DNA of 64,000 bases from Campylorhamphus procurvoides (taxonomy: Eukaryota > Chordata > Aves > Passeriformes > Dendrocolaptidae), in contig WBMV01001904.1 of assembly GCA_013396655.1 (NCBI GenBank), positions 248,001 through 312,000 on the forward strand. Direction: 5' to 3'. A program made the translations under genes and the position numbers. This document shows, piece after piece, positions 1-13,000 of the stretch (positions within the stretch are counted from its first letter, which is position 1; each line of letters starts with the position of its first letter). The notes below the pieces were generated by a model. That model saw nothing but the letters and a program-made list of their open reading frames with translations. It did not search any database and was not told the origin of the DNA.

Positions 1-297
1 CAACAGACAGATGTAGTAAAGCAACATGCAGAAGTCTGGAGAACTTTTGCTGTGGGCAACCCATCCAGGGCTCTTGTTTGCTGCCTTGGGGTAAGCAGGA
101 CTTCAAAAATGTGGTCCTCACTGGGTAGTGTGGGCTCTGGCTTCTCTCTGTGTGGCATTTTTATCACAGAAGTGAGGAAACAGTGGAATAAGGTAGTGTA
201 GGGGCTCAGTGGTGTCGACCTTGGGCACCTCATGCTGTTCTGTGAGCTGTGTCTTCACTGGAGGTCTCCTGTCATCAAAGCTCATGGTGTGATTCTC

Positions 298-372
298 AGG
301 GTTGTCCTGTGCAAGGCCAGGAATTGCACCTCTTTATCCTTGTGGGTCACTTCCAGCTCAGGATATTCTATC
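298..372 (+). mobile_element. CR1 LINE 3' fragment
   Basis: A short CR1 tail. The run 'gttgtcctgtgcaaggccag' followed by 'ccttgtgggtcacttccagc' and 'ggatattcta' matches the end of the CR1 subfamilies that finish with 'caggatattctatg' rather than 'aaaccattctatg'. Only about 75 bases remain, and the terminal octamer repeat is lost, so it is an old, eroded copy. The small open frames crossing this spot are explained by it. Confidence 0.6.
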
Positions 373-380
373 CAGCAGGG

Positions 381-2036
381 ATGACTGGACCAGGGACAGG
401 GACTTGTCCACAGCCTTCCTTTGGACCTTGTGTTCTTACAAATTGAGTCCACTGGCAGCACAAGAGGTTATTAGGATCAAACAGGGAGTGTGGAATCATC
501 TATTTCCATCTCAGGTAAAAATCCAGACAGGGATCTGCCATCTCAAGCAGGCAGGGCTGGTACTAAATTAATTGGACATGTAGATATATTCACTCAGAGC
601 TGTGTGAAGCTGCTGCCTTTCCCAGCAAGCACCAGCCCAACCAAAAAGACCCAAACTAATAGTAAAAATACTGATATTAATGATGATAATAATAGCTCAA
701 AAGGGGTGACATCCTCTACTCACCTGTATGATTTGCTAAAGTCTCTCACACTGCCCTTGAGGGTCTGGTAGCAAAATAGTCTATTTTTAGTTTGGAGGGT
801 TTCTGGATGTTTTCATTCCTTTTAAGAAATTAAAATAATAGTGCCTGAAATTTGTAAACATAAAGGATGCCCCACACATGGAGCAGTTCACAATTTATCT
901 GCTGCTAGAGGTTCCAGGCCTCCAAAATTTAAATTTAACGTTTAAAGTACACTTTAGATGCCCATTAGAAGCCCACCAAAGAATCTGCACAGTAAGGCTT
1001 CCCTTAATATATTTTTGAAATCACACCAAAGAAGTTACATTATTCTTCAAGGTTTTGCTCAGCACAGTGGAAAGTGTGGCTGGGGAAATACAAGATAGTA
1101 ACAGCTTCAAAGAGAAATCCTTTATTCACAAAAAAACCCCAAACTATAACATGGGAATCTACTTGCTAATAAATAAGTGTTCTGCCGCTCTCTCAACCAG
1201 TAGGATTGATCTGATATTGTAGGATTAGGGATTTGAGGAGGAACCCAGTGCTGGAGGATCTGAGGTTGTACTCAGAATGGGGGGCTGAGAGGTAAAAAAT
1301 GGGAGGAGGAGCATCACTTAAAGCATTTCTTTCCATTTTAATATTTAACCGTGCCCCACTTGTAAAAACTCCCATGCACCACCTTCTGCTAAATCTGAAA
1401 GGCTTGGGTGCCTCAGCACCCATGACCTTCAGTGACCACTCAAGTATTTAGTTTTTACTTCATCCATTTAACTTCAGGAACCCAAAGATGGAACATTTGG
1501 CCTCAAGTTCAGCCTAATACCTCATGCTATGCATGTGACATATATGAGACAGAGCTTTCAAGAAAACAGGTGCCTATTTATTGGGAAATCCATGTATTTG
1601 AAAGAAAATTGTGATTGACTGAGATTATGTGTGTGTTAGGCTTTATAGTTAAATATTATAATAATATTGCCCTGCCTTAATTGATGTCCTCATCAAAAAT
1701 TGCTGAAAATATATCATTTTTACAGCTCTTGGTTCTTTCTCTAAAGAAATTTGAAAGTTGGTGGTGGAAGGAGACAAAATTTATTGTATTCCATCTCTCC
1801 TGTCAGCCACTGTGATTCAACCAGAATAGCAGAGATGTGCAAACTTTGATTTAGCCCAACATGCCTTCTCCCTGGATATCATCCTTGGTACTTCCCATTT
1901 GATTTTCCCACAGCATCCAGCCTCTACAGAATGAATCATGTTCTCCTTACACCGTGGTTTCACATATTAGTACAGACAGACAAATCTGGACAAAAAGCAA
2001 ATCCCTTCCTTGTTGTGGTTCGCTCATACTCTGGTC
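381..2036. other. Non-coding stretch, no gene recognised
   Basis: AT-rich DNA without a recognised gene. One minus-strand splice-donor consensus (CAG|GTGAGTAG, exon side starting at 724) follows a 41-base open stretch with a mediocre acceptor near 765. A CAG|GTAAAA plus-strand donor lies near 511. Both are at the level expected by chance. No repeat family other than the adjacent CR1 is visible. Confidence 0.5.
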
Positions 2037-2119
2037 ATGTCATGGAATCATGGAGTGGTTTGGGTTGGAAGGGACATTAAAGGTAATCCAGTCCCAACCC
2101 CCCTGGTCCTTGGCCATGA
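2037..2119 (-). mobile_element. CR1 LINE 3' fragment
   Basis: The reverse strand reads as a CR1 end. On the plus strand it begins 'catggaatcatggag' and continues 'tttgggttggaagggacatt' and 'ccagtcccaacccccctgg'. About 80 bases of the 3' end are present, with two degenerate copies of the terminal 'gaatcatg' repeat. The good match to the usual consensus suggests a relatively young subfamily. Confidence 0.85.
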
Positions 2120-3461
2120 GCTGGATTCTAAATGTGTATTGAAGAAGGAACAGCCACTTTATGCCTTAGATGACTGAAGACTCAATCCTCAGCCTTGCAG
2201 ATACTGAGACAGAGGTCCTGACTGGGAACTGAGGCTCTGAATGCTTTTTTGGGGTGTTTTTTGTGTGTCCAAGCCAGCCTGGATGGAAGATAGGTTTGAT
2301 CCCTATTTGTGTTTCACAGATTGATAACTACTGGTTTCATAAATATCTAGACAGACAGCAGTTGGGTTAAAATTTTTCTAACTGTAACATGCCTAGAAAT
2401 TAAATTATTAATGAGGTCACAGATTATGTCTGTGGAAGAGCCATGCTTTGACCTGACTGATGCCAAGAAGTTAACTCAATATCTCTACATGTTCTTTATT
2501 TCGTTCTTTATTTCATTCTTCTGAACAAACTCTCTGAATGCTGTTTTTTAACCAGCTTTCAGTGAAAACCACATTTTAGCTCCCACTCAAAGTGACCTTT
2601 CATTCTCACACACCTGTTATTTGTAGTCACACAGCATTTATGTTGGGAACAGTAATTGTGGCAAACAAGCCCCTTGCAGTGTCAGGATTAGGCATGTGGA
2701 AGCATTTCAGCTCTCCAAAACAGTTATGAACTGACAAGTGGGTACCAAAGATGTTGGGAAAATATGGCTTTATGCTGTTTTTGGAAACTCTCCCTTAAAG
2801 AATTTTTGTGATTTTGTGTGCTCTCCGTTCTTACCATGACAAAAAGAAGCCACTTCTAAAGATGACAGATGAGTGAAGAAATGAAACCTCCTAAGAGGTG
2901 AATGACTTATGTTTCCTGAACATGTTCCCTGGTAAAGATCTCTCTGTTCCTTGACATTCATATACATTTTTCACTCTTGAATTTTATTCTTAGTGAGAAT
3001 TGCCAGCACTGGAGGATTGCATTTTACACTTCGTAAATCTCAGAATGTCCAAAAATGACAACAGCACACATGGGTATATGTGAGAGCACATGCACACATT
3101 ATTCATGGCACTGGTTGGATGGAGAGCTTTGCTTTTCACTCCCAGCAGTTCTCAGCTAAGGCAATCTCACAGCCATAAATGCACTACAGAAATCGTGCTA
3201 AAACTCAGGCGAGAAATGAGAAGTGTTTTATTCTGAAAGTGTAAACGCATTCAAGCTGAGCTGTGTGAGTAAAATATGTCTTTTAAACTCCTTACTCTGC
3301 CTTATTGTATTGCAGCCACGGTTAAAAGTGGGAGGTATTTCTGAGTACAGGGGTTTAACTACAAGACAATGTGCTGAGAGATCAGCTCTTACTAAACCAT
3401 TTTGGTTGAGGCTCGGCTGACCTACAGGACCTCATGTATCCGTCCTTGTGCCAGTCAAATG
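2120..3461. other. Non-coding stretch, no gene recognised
   Basis: No gene is recognised. A minus-strand donor-like site (ATG|GTAAGAA, exon side from 2,835) has a pyrimidine-rich acceptor only 21 bases upstream, too short to weigh. Two imperfect copies of 'ttctttatttcattctt' lie at about 2,491-2,521. The rest shows nothing beyond AT-rich unique sequence. Confidence 0.45.
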
Positions 3462-3639
3462 TTCTGGAAACAGGCTGCACAAACAAGATGTGGACTCCCC
3501 ATCCCTGGAAATCTTCAAGGGCTGTTTGGATGAGTAACCTGGTCTAGTGGAAAGTGTCCCTGATCATGGCAGGGGGTTGGAACAAGATGATCCTTGAAGT
3601 CTCTTCCAACCCAAACCATTCTAGGATTCCATGATTCTG
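3462..3639 (+). mobile_element. CR1 LINE 3' fragment
   Basis: A plus-strand CR1 tail of about 180 bases. It contains 'ccctggaaatcttcaaggg', 'aacctggtctagtggaaagt' and 'catggcagggggttggaac'. It ends with 'cttccaacccaaaccattct' and two copies of the terminal 'ggattccatgattctg' type repeat. The 3' end is intact and the 5' end is truncated. Confidence 0.92.
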
Positions 3640-6066
3640 TACCCACCACCCCATGTCAATGCTGGTGTTACTCTACAGGCACCACCCTTGACTCCATGGC
3701 ACTGGTGCTGCTGGAAATGGCAGGTGACTCAGGTGGAAGAGCTTTTATTGTTATTCACTGGCTTCGTTTTGTTATCCTGATGTATCACCTTAATAGATCA
3801 TAACAGGGCCCTTCCCTGCCGGGTGCCTCACTCTGCACACCTGCTTAGAATGTACAAGGAAGTCCTTATCCTTATTGCCATAGAGAAATGGCATTGTTCA
3901 GAGAGAAACTGCCCATTTCCATCATTATGCCGTTTGCTGGATTGTTTTAATGAGTTTTTCACTGCTTTACCTCGAGCTTGTCTGCAAAGCATGTTGCTCC
4001 TTTCGTTGCCTGTCTCCCAGGATCGTGGTCTCCCCACAGGTAGGCATGGATTCAACCTGGAGAGCATCTACATTGGAGCAGGGAGTTTCAATACACCCTC
4101 ACCATTTCTGAGGCCAAACCAGACAGCTACATTTGTCTGTGCAGTTCTCTGATGACACAGACAAGCTTCATTCCTCTCCTCCCTCAGAACAGAAATCCTC
4201 AGAAGTTTAATTTAGAATCAGCTCCATCTGACGTGAAAAAAATAGGGATTTATGATGCTCTTAAGGCACAGAACTTTCCCATGTGGCTTGGAGGAGCCCT
4301 GAGTGCTTTTGGCTGGTCAAACCCCACACGAGGCAGTGTGAGACAGGTGCCTGAAGGTCTTTCTTGGAGCAAAGTAGGAAACAAGTGGTATTGGAACAAA
4401 GTAGAAAATAAAGTGAGATGCTCTTTTTCTCCTGCAAAATAATCAGTGCGAATGTCACAGAGAAGAATGTGATTTCGCAAAACACTTTTCCCATTTAGGA
4501 AAAGCCATTGCAATGTGACTTCAGGCAGCACTATTAACTACCCTATAGCTGTGAATTGATTTTGTGGTTAACAGTTGAACTTGTCTGTTTTCACTTGCTG
4601 GCATGAGGAGACCTGTGATGGCATAAAGTGTCATTCACTGACAGAGGGTCTTTGGAGCAAGTCAGTCCTCTCTGCTAAGCTGCATGGATGGATGCCATTA
4701 ATCCAGGCACCCCAGGGTCTTCTCCAGCCCCTGAACTTCAAGGGGATGCTCCTCTTGCTGCAAACAGATTTGATTTCAGGTCAGGGAGGAGTGACTCAAA
4801 TCTCACAGAGGTTTAAAATCACCTGTGTATTGCTCAGCCCTCAGTAATCCCCTTGGCTTTGTGGACTCAGCAGCAATTACTGCGTGAGCCGATTCGGAAC
4901 AAATCACTGGTATTAATTAGGGAAACCTCCATGGGCAATTGTCTAATTTAGGCACCATTTCTATTTCCTTGCGTGCCTTTATGAAAACACTTGGCAGTGT
5001 TCAGAGAAGATGGCATCTTCCTCCTTCTTCCTGCACTGGTGTGCATTAAAGTATTTCAGAGAGGAATTGAAATATATTTTCCCTCTCCATGATTGCTCTC
5101 ATTAGTAATGAGAAAGTCACTGCCCAGGTTGCAGCACATCACCCTGAGCCACAGAAATGCATAAGAAGGAGAGGGAGCAGATGGAATTATGATATTTAAA
5201 CCCAATTCTGCAGGGAGTTCTCAAGTGACAGCAACCTTTGCTACTGCCATTCATTATTGGGGCTTATTTTTGATCGTGCAAAGAGAGCTGTAATTATTGA
5301 TTGCTCAGCAGGCTGCAGATGGCAGCTGGGAAGAAGTTTTAATACCTGGTATAAAGAAGTGACTAAAAAATCTTTTTTATTTTTTTTTTCAGAGATTTCA
5401 CATATTCTGGAGATAAACTGCAATTTTAGAGCCCTCGAGAAATTGAAGTCTAGGAGCAGAAAGGTCTGCTCACACTTTCTGCCCAAAGAAACACAAGATA
5501 GAGCATATTGTTTGTGAGTTAACATTGATCAGAGAGTGCTGAGCATTAACATTGAGCTGCTTTGGTATTTTTCATTCACTTATTCCAAGCCATTGCATTC
5601 AGTGAATTTACCACTCATTTATGTTTTCATAAACAAGTTCTTAGTGCTTTTGCAACACTCTGTACCAACTCTTTTTATTTATAATTATTGTGAACATTAG
5701 GAAAGAGACAAGTGGCTTTAGGTCCTGACAACATTTCAGCAAACCAGGCAGTGAATTTATTGGAAAACAAAGTTTAGAGACACTAAACTTTGTTGGTCAA
5801 ATTTAATAACTTTGGCCTGAAAAATCTTGAAAAATCATTCATAGCAAAGAGCTGATCTCAGATTTGCTAAACAAAATGTTCATGTTGAGAGCAGTGCTTT
5901 AAATTGAAAACTTGCCTTAGAAATAATTGTCTTAATTCCCTTAAATTCATGGAACATTTAATTTCAGTTCAAATGAATTGATTCAAAATGAGCTCGAATT
6001 ATGTTTTACTTCCTGTTCACTTCTTCACTTCAACTGGTTGGGAAAAAACCTCAAAAATAAAAATAA

Positions 6067-6086
6067 ACACACACACACACACACAC
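6067..6086. repeat. (AC)10 microsatellite
   Basis: Ten uninterrupted AC dinucleotides, flanked by an A-rich stretch on the left and 'ccccaaatt' on the right. It is probably length-polymorphic. Confidence 0.95.
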
Positions 6087-7706
6087 CCCAAATTAAAAAT
6101 CTCGCATCTCTGTGCTCAACCCCTGAGCTGAAACTTAGAAAATATGGGTCTTTACAGAATTATTGATGGTGCTGCTCAGGTCTCACCTGTCACTTGTCCT
6201 TACTGGGTATCTGATTTATTATTACTGAGCCCAATGAAGACTAAAATTAAGATCATTTAAGCTTCTACTTTGAAAAATTAATGATTTATTCTATTAAAAC
6301 TCCTCTCTGGAAGCACAGCTTATTGAGTTATTGGCTGGCATCTTTTTTTCCCTCACTGGGGAGAGTGAAATTTAACACATAAACCCTCAGTGAAACATTT
6401 CCTTTTGCATTGTATGGCCAAGGTCAAAACAGTTGCTGTAGTCTTTCACACTGGTATTACATTGTTTAAATAATGTCATAACATTATTTGTACATAGTTT
6501 GCTGTTTATAGATTTTCTGTAGTCAATCTTTGATTTCTGTGTTCCCTGCTACGCTTGATCCTTATTGACCCTAATACTTTGATGTCAGTAATCAACTCAT
6601 ATTTTAAAAAAAAATCACATGAATGTGAGCACCTGCAGCCCAATTCTGTAGCATCTACCCACAGAGAATAATCCATCACTGCCTTGTAACAATTGTGTCT
6701 TGCTGTGAGTGCTCCCAGAGCAAGACAGAACTCCAAGAACCTAAGTGTTAGAATTAATGCCATAAAGCATAGCTTTAAACTTAAACATTAAGGTGTGCTG
6801 AAGTGGTTCGGGAGTCTCATGTCTTTTTGATATTCAGTGGAACTCAGGTTTGTAAATGCCTGTCTGGCTTTTAGAAAATACAACTTACACACAAGATTTC
6901 TGGAAAATCAGTATTCTGAAGCAATTTGCTGCATAAAATGGGCCATTCCAGAGGCGCAAAAAAATAAAGCAATTGCTGTTATCAAATGAGTTTGAAGGCC
7001 ATGAGTTGTTCTCCTGCCACACAGCAACCTCCAGTCCCTCTTCCCCTCCCAACCCTGCTGCAAAAAAAACGTTGAAAACCTCAAAACCATCTCCTTTAGA
7101 TGATTGAAAGTTGTCACAAGGCTTGAAAATTGACAGTCTGAATGAGGAATGTGGGTTCCTCTGCATTGATTAGAGAAAAAACATGAGTTGGCCATGGGGA
7201 GCACCAAGGACCATTTCCCACCTCACTGGAACTGGGGAGTCCAAGTTAAGCAGAGCCAAGGAATGTTCTTTCTCCTTGAAGACAAATGTCATGGCTTTTG
7301 TCTTTAACCTGAACTCTGCCCTGCCCCTGCTTTCCAGTGGCCTCATCCATATTGATTCTTAACCTGTTCCATCTAAAAGCTGGGAAAAGGCAGAGCCACC
7401 TGTGCCTAAAAAAGCACAAGCTACAATAAGAAAGGAAGTAACAAAAGATTAATTTGACATCGCTGATGTTTGTGAGACACTTGACTCTTCTATGGTGAAA
7501 AAAATTGAAATGCTTTGTTGTACTAAAGAGAATGAAAGCCCTTTGTCAATCAGCATGTGTCTTATGCCCCATTTTAGTGACTTTATACACTTATTTTTCA
7601 CAGATTTCTAGAGGAAGCCTCTTTTAGCCTCCCGCAAGGAGTGATGGTTAATTCTTGTTGTATTTTCTGTCTTCTCCAATTTGATAAGATAAGAATAGCT
7701 CAAATC

Positions 7707-7746
7707 AATCACCAGGAAGGATGTCAAATCATCAGGAAGGGTGTCA
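7707..7746. repeat. 20-bp tandem duplication
   Basis: Two adjacent 20-base units, 'aatcaccaggaaggatgtca' at 7,707-7,726 and 'aatcatcaggaagggtgtca' at 7,727-7,746, differ at two positions. This is a small local duplication without coding context. Confidence 0.9.
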
Positions 7747-8147
7747 TACATAACAGCTCAAGATGAGATGGTGGGGGAAACGGAGAAGCTGGGGTGTCAG
7801 ATGTGCCAGGTGCCTGGAAAAGCAGGAGGATGCAGAGTCCCAGTGCTGCCCCTTCCTGCAGGCTGGATGTCCCCTGTGCCACTGGTTTGGCACAACCTCT
7901 GCCTTCAGCTTCATGCCCTACAAACATCTGAGAATGGGCATTTTCCTCCCTCTGAATCGTCTTCTGTGACTGACAGTTTAATTTTAATCTCAACTCTTGT
8001 TATTGTGTTTGGTTAATATCCAAATGAACCCTTAGGATTCCAGGAGGAACTGCAGCATCCCTAGCAGGCAAACCCTGGGATTGCTGTGGGATTCCAAGAG
8101 CCCTCTCAGATATCAGACATTCATGAAGACCTTCTGTTTCTCCCCAG

Positions 8148-8196
8148 CTATGGAAGGGAGGGAGCAAATTCTGCCCTGGCCACTCTGTGCTTACAG
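8148..8196 (+). other. Exon-like segment with strong splice-site pair
   Basis: A 49-base segment is bounded by a very good acceptor ('ccttctgtttctccccag') and a consensus donor ('ttacag|gtaagagc'). All three frames are open, so the segment could be coding or part of a non-coding RNA. No protein family is recognisable from 16 codons, and I see no partner exon with convincing coding character nearby. Such pairs also arise by chance in tens of kilobases. Confidence 0.2.
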
Positions 8197-9763
8197 GTAA
8201 GAGCAGATGGAGGAACCAAGCAGTCTGGGCTGTGATCTGGTATTCCCAGCTCCAGAACCCTCTCCCAAAGACTGTCACCCCTTGTTTCATGAGTAGAGTG
8301 CAGGGGTTGTCCTGGGATGGGCAGATGTCACATAATCTGCCCACATCCTCTTTACCCCTAACCCCAAATTTGTTGTATCATCTTAAAAAAAATAAATTGC
8401 AGGAAATCCATGTTATCTTTGTGCCTCTTTGAGTCTTCCTTTATTCCTGGCCAGTGTGTCTCCTGTTGCAACTGGTTTCCTGCACCTATATGTTCATCAA
8501 ATGGAAAACTGATCCTTTTATTTCACTTCTGAATTTGATATTCTGGTTATTTTTTTGTACAGTTCCTCTTGACTCCTCCACAACAAGAGACAAGTGACAT
8601 GTCTGAGATACATTTCTTCTCCTTCAGGGTAAACGTTTGACAATTCATGTCTGGGAATGGAGATCTCCTGACAACACCATCCCCAGCCTGGGTGGGTTCA
8701 TTCTGCCAAAATAGGGCACAGGACACTGCTGTGAAGGCAGCAATGGGTGAATGAAAGTCTGTGGGTCAGGGGCAGAGAAGGGGCCCATCCATGTGGCAGA
8801 TGCTGCTTAAGAGCCCCCCATGCTCCCATTACAGCATCTTCAGCTCCATCTACATAAGAAACACCCAGGAAGAGAGACTGGGCTATTCCTCCGTGGAATA
8901 ACAAGTTTAGAACCACAAGGAGACCAACCTGCACGACCTTGAAGTTTTGGGGGTTTTGTCAAGGTCATTCTGGAGTTTTCAAGTCGCTATAATTAATTTC
9001 TCTTTTTAACCCCCTCCATAATTACTGGGAAACAATTTGTACTGTGGCCTCAGAGACAGGGAGCACTGGGAAAGCTTGGAAACTTATTATTCAGTGTGAG
9101 AGACTTTCAGAGGAAGTCTGAATGTATAATGAACTGTGAACATGTACAGGGATTTCTCCCCCTCTCTCACCCTCTGTGAATTCCCAGCATGGTGTGGATA
9201 AAATGCAAAATATCAGGGCAAGACAAATGTGGCTGTTAAGCTGTGCAGGGAATAATTGTGATCCGTTAGAACAAAGCCACATTTCTAAACTGCATCTGCT
9301 TAGCAAAAATTGCTTCTGCAGGAGGGTGTCCTCTCATGCAAGCTCTGGATTTTGGTTTTCTCTTAAACAACTCTTTTCTTTCTTGTGTTGCCTTCTTAGG
9401 TCATCACGTGTCCTGAAACTGAATGACAGGAGAACAGGCAAGTTAAAAAAATTACTGGAGCAAGAGCAAGTCGAAATATGAGGGAAATTTAGAGTAGTGG
9501 TCTGAGTGGTAACTTCTGCATCGTGCCAGCCTCACACCAGATTTGGTTTAAAAATTAATTTATTAAGTCCTTAGCCCCCTAATGTCAAGCTCCTATTCAT
9601 AGTGATTTGGCTGTTGGAGGAGAAGGCAGGGAAAATTTCCAATAAACCTATTAAATACCAGTAGCTTTCTACAGAGGAAAATCCACAGATCCCTGAAAAA
9701 ATGCTTGCTCAGCCTGGTTGCTCAAAACTGACTCTTTTAAGTGCAAAGTTAAAGCCTCACTCT
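8197..9763. other. Non-coding stretch, no gene recognised
   Basis: Nothing recognisable except short open frames. A minus-strand donor-like AGG|GTGAGAG lies with its exon side at 9,171 behind an open stretch reaching to about 9,240. The translation is hydrophobic and matches no family I know. No CR1 or microsatellite was seen. Confidence 0.4.
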
Positions 9764-10021
9764 TCATAAAATCAAGGAATTGTTTAGGTTGGAAAAGACC
9801 CCTAAGATCATTGACTCCAAACATTAACCCAGCACTGCCAAGTCCACCACCAAACCATGTCCCCAAGTGTCACATCTACACATTTTTTTTAACACTTCCA
9901 AGGCTGCTGACTCCACAACTTCCCTGGGCAGCCTCTTCCAACACCTGAGCATCCTAATATCCAATCCAGACCTCCCCTGGCACAACTTGAGGCCATTTCC
10001 TCTTGTCCTTCACCCCGTTTC
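9764..10021 (-). mobile_element. CR1 LINE 3' fragment
   Basis: A minus-strand CR1 of about 258 bases. On the plus strand it shows 'aggttggaaaagacccctaa', 'cccagcactgccaagtccac', 'ctgggcagcctcttccaaca' and 'cttgaggccatttcctcttg'. It carries an insertion-like T run in the middle (around 9,883-9,890). It belongs to the subfamily whose end reads 'cttttccaacctaa' on its own sense strand. Confidence 0.92.
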
Positions 10022-13000
10022 TCTTAACAAAAATGAGAGCACTGCTAATTAGACAAACAAATATTGAGGCTAAAATCTGCCTTAGAAAACACATCTCCAG
10101 TTACAGGTTGAGGTGATTTATAAAGTACAAGCAGCTTGGTGATTAGCCAATGTTCTGTGGTCTGGAAGTAAATTTTAATAAAAATAAGATGTAAGACTGC
10201 ACAAAGTCATGCAAATTAAGGAATGAGGAATGTGCATTTGATTTTAATGCTTGCAAAGTGAAGCTGAAAAATTAATAACATAATAACATACATCTGTATG
10301 CACAGAGATACTCAATGCACAGTTATCCCATATATCTTGAGCAAGAAGTGGTGAATGTAACTTAGAATGGTAAAGAAGATGCTAATTTGACTTTGCAACA
10401 GAGAGAGGAAAGCAAAAGAGAGGAATGTAAAGTACAAGCTTTGTATTTTAATGGAGAAGAGCAACTCACCTTAGGTTGGTGTCCACCTGCAGCTCAACAA
10501 AGCTGTAAGAACACGCAGAGTTGCCAAGGTCTGCAATTCTGTGTTGCCTTATTTTTTGCACATTATGGTTTGGCTTTGGCTTCAGTGCATCTCTAGTAGA
10601 AAGCCCTGCTGTTTCCTGGATTGCACTCTCCTCTGCTTGGTGACCTCTCCCACCCTTCTTCCTCAGGTTTCACATGTCATTAATTGAGGGAGGAAAACTT
10701 CATAAATTATGGAACTTAAAAACCAGGTTTTAATTAAACTCGGAGGTCTGTCCAACAAAAACTAAAGGGTTTAGCCTCAGATGTCCTCCCTTGTGAGGAG
10801 TGTCAGCTCTCACTGCCAAACCAAGGTATTTCAAACACATTTGAGACACTTCCCTGGAATCCACAAAGCTAAAAATGGGAATTTAATGAGCACATTGCTG
10901 CTACAGACACTCCTGACAATCCTGATCTCACAGCATCTGTGGCCCCATGGAAAATGGACAACCCTCATATTTCCCTCTGAGAAAGTGTCAGGAAAATGAT
11001 CCAAAATCCCTTCCAAATCCTCCTCTGTGTCAGAGGAAATCTAAAATTACTTTTTATTCCTGACTTGTGTTACGTTATCTCCAAAAGAGATAAACAACCC
11101 AAGGAAAATGGCTTGAGTTATTCAAGCTGAGGAGAATATCTCCACCTTTAGGTACCAAGCCCTCATTGGTGTAGAAAATGTATTTTGTGCACTAGAAGAG
11201 CTGGTCAAGTTTCTTATCAGGGTCATGGTCCCATGTGTAGCTGAAACTCAGTAGAGATGTCTCCTGTCCCACAGGGCTTGTAATCGTGGCCAGCAGACCT
11301 GATAAGGGGAAAGCTGATAAAGAAAAGCCGAGAGATCTGCCAGCCTTGCACAGAAAGTCAGGAGTGGAGCCACAAGCTGAGCCCAGATGGGTTTCAGTGC
11401 TGGTCTGATACTTTTTGGAAGGAATAAATTCCAATCACATTTGCATTAGTCTCGCACAAGGTTGACAGCAGAGAGTGGAAGGAGAGAAGTCCAGAAAGGA
11501 AGGGACATCAAAGGCAGTGAGGAGGATCTGTTGACTCCAGGTTGAAAACTCAGTAAATCTTGGCTACTTTCATCCTCTGGAGTTAAAGACATTTGGGGTT
11601 TGGTTGCATTTGATGGGCAATAATAGCTAATTTTACTCCAAAGAGCAAAACCAGAACATTGTGTCAGCATTTTTTGTCCTACTACAAATTCTGGAGGGGT
11701 GGATGGCTCAGGGTGTGGGGACACAGCTCCATCTCTCAGTCAGCCTCAGCTGTGCTATTGGACCTCCACAAGGGCATCCCAGTTTCAAACAGACTTATTT
11801 CTTGTCCACCAGTATGTAGCCTAACAGAGAGATCCTCCTCTTCCTCCTTCCTCCACCTGCCTCTACTTCAGCTGCCCATCAGCTGTGACAAGGACTTGTC
11901 TTTGGTGCCGAGTCCCAACTTTTAACAAAGAATTTGGCAGGAACCAGGTGAGAAATGGTTGAAAATCTGCAGCAGAATCACCATAGATCCAAACAGCCAG
12001 TTTATTGCTTTTCATCACTCCCCTGACCAGCCCAGCTGTTGGACGGAAAAGACAGCCCAGGATTTGCACTGTGTTGCCCCAAGTTCATCTCTTTGGTGGC
12101 TGGTGGGACTGTGGAGCTGTGGGTAACCAGCATGAAGAAGGGTTTTATCTCAAACTGTGTCAAATCACTTCAAACCACCTGAGGTGCCTTATTTCAATTA
12201 TCAATTTAAAAATAGAATTGGGTTTTGTTCCCTAATCCACTGATTCCTGGTTGGGTTACGATAGAATCTTGTTAAGGCCCAGGGGCAGAAAGTATCTAAT
12301 GAGGATTTAGCTAAATGGATGCTTTTCTGGCTGTGTCTCTTCTGATCTTGAAATGCCACAAGTTATCCTACACTGGGTGGACTTTTAAAAATATATCACC
12401 AGATGGTTTGTCAGGAGGTAAAGGGTTAAAAATCAAAAAAAAAGTCCAGAATATATAACAGTGCCTTAACACTTGGTCAGATGTGATTTTACCCAAAGCT
12501 TACACTCAGTCCCAAATCCTGTTAAAGATGCTCTATATGTTTCTCCAAGATCATTCCTAGAGTTTCCTTTTTTCAGGAAGAAAGAGTCAAGGATTCCCTT
12601 GGAAATTTGGCCTTGATTGTGACTGACTCTCACAGCTTTGGTGCCATGTCAGGGTCACCCCCAGCCACTTCTCTGCCCATGGGTTTGGCCACCAGCTTTA
12701 TCTGATTGTTCCCAAAGTCCCAGACTTCCCCAGAAAGGGCTGTAGGATGCAAAACAGCATCTTGATTTCCATGTGAGATGTGGGATGTGAGAGAGCTGCA
12801 TTAATCATACATTTCCCAGCTTCTTCCCACTGGCAACAGCATGTGCAAGAACAAGTGGGTATTTCGGGCCAAGGGGGATGTGAGTTTGGGACCTAAAAAG
12901 GAATTGCTACGATGACACCCAGGAGATTTCTGTTTCTCCAGGGAGTGATTGGGGGGATTCCTGAAGCATGAAAAAGACAAGTCAATAAATATGGATGTGC

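Larger units (their letters stand above)
3640..8147. other. Non-coding stretch with possible conserved non-coding elements
   Basis: No gene is recognised. A 109-codon open frame at 3,823-4,152 has no family resemblance, and the region also holds long frames on the other strand, so I treat it as chance. Around 4,860-5,000 and 5,240-5,330 are dense homeodomain-like cores ('attaatta', 'taattatt') and E-box-like 'cagatgg' sites, which could mark regulatory elements. A (CA)10 microsatellite and a 20-base tandem duplication are listed separately. Confidence 0.4.

Noticed and set aside
10350..10384. Very long minus-strand pyrimidine tract ending in 'ctctctctgttgcaaag'
   Set aside because: The following frame is hydrophobic and low-information and reaches a stop without a donor.
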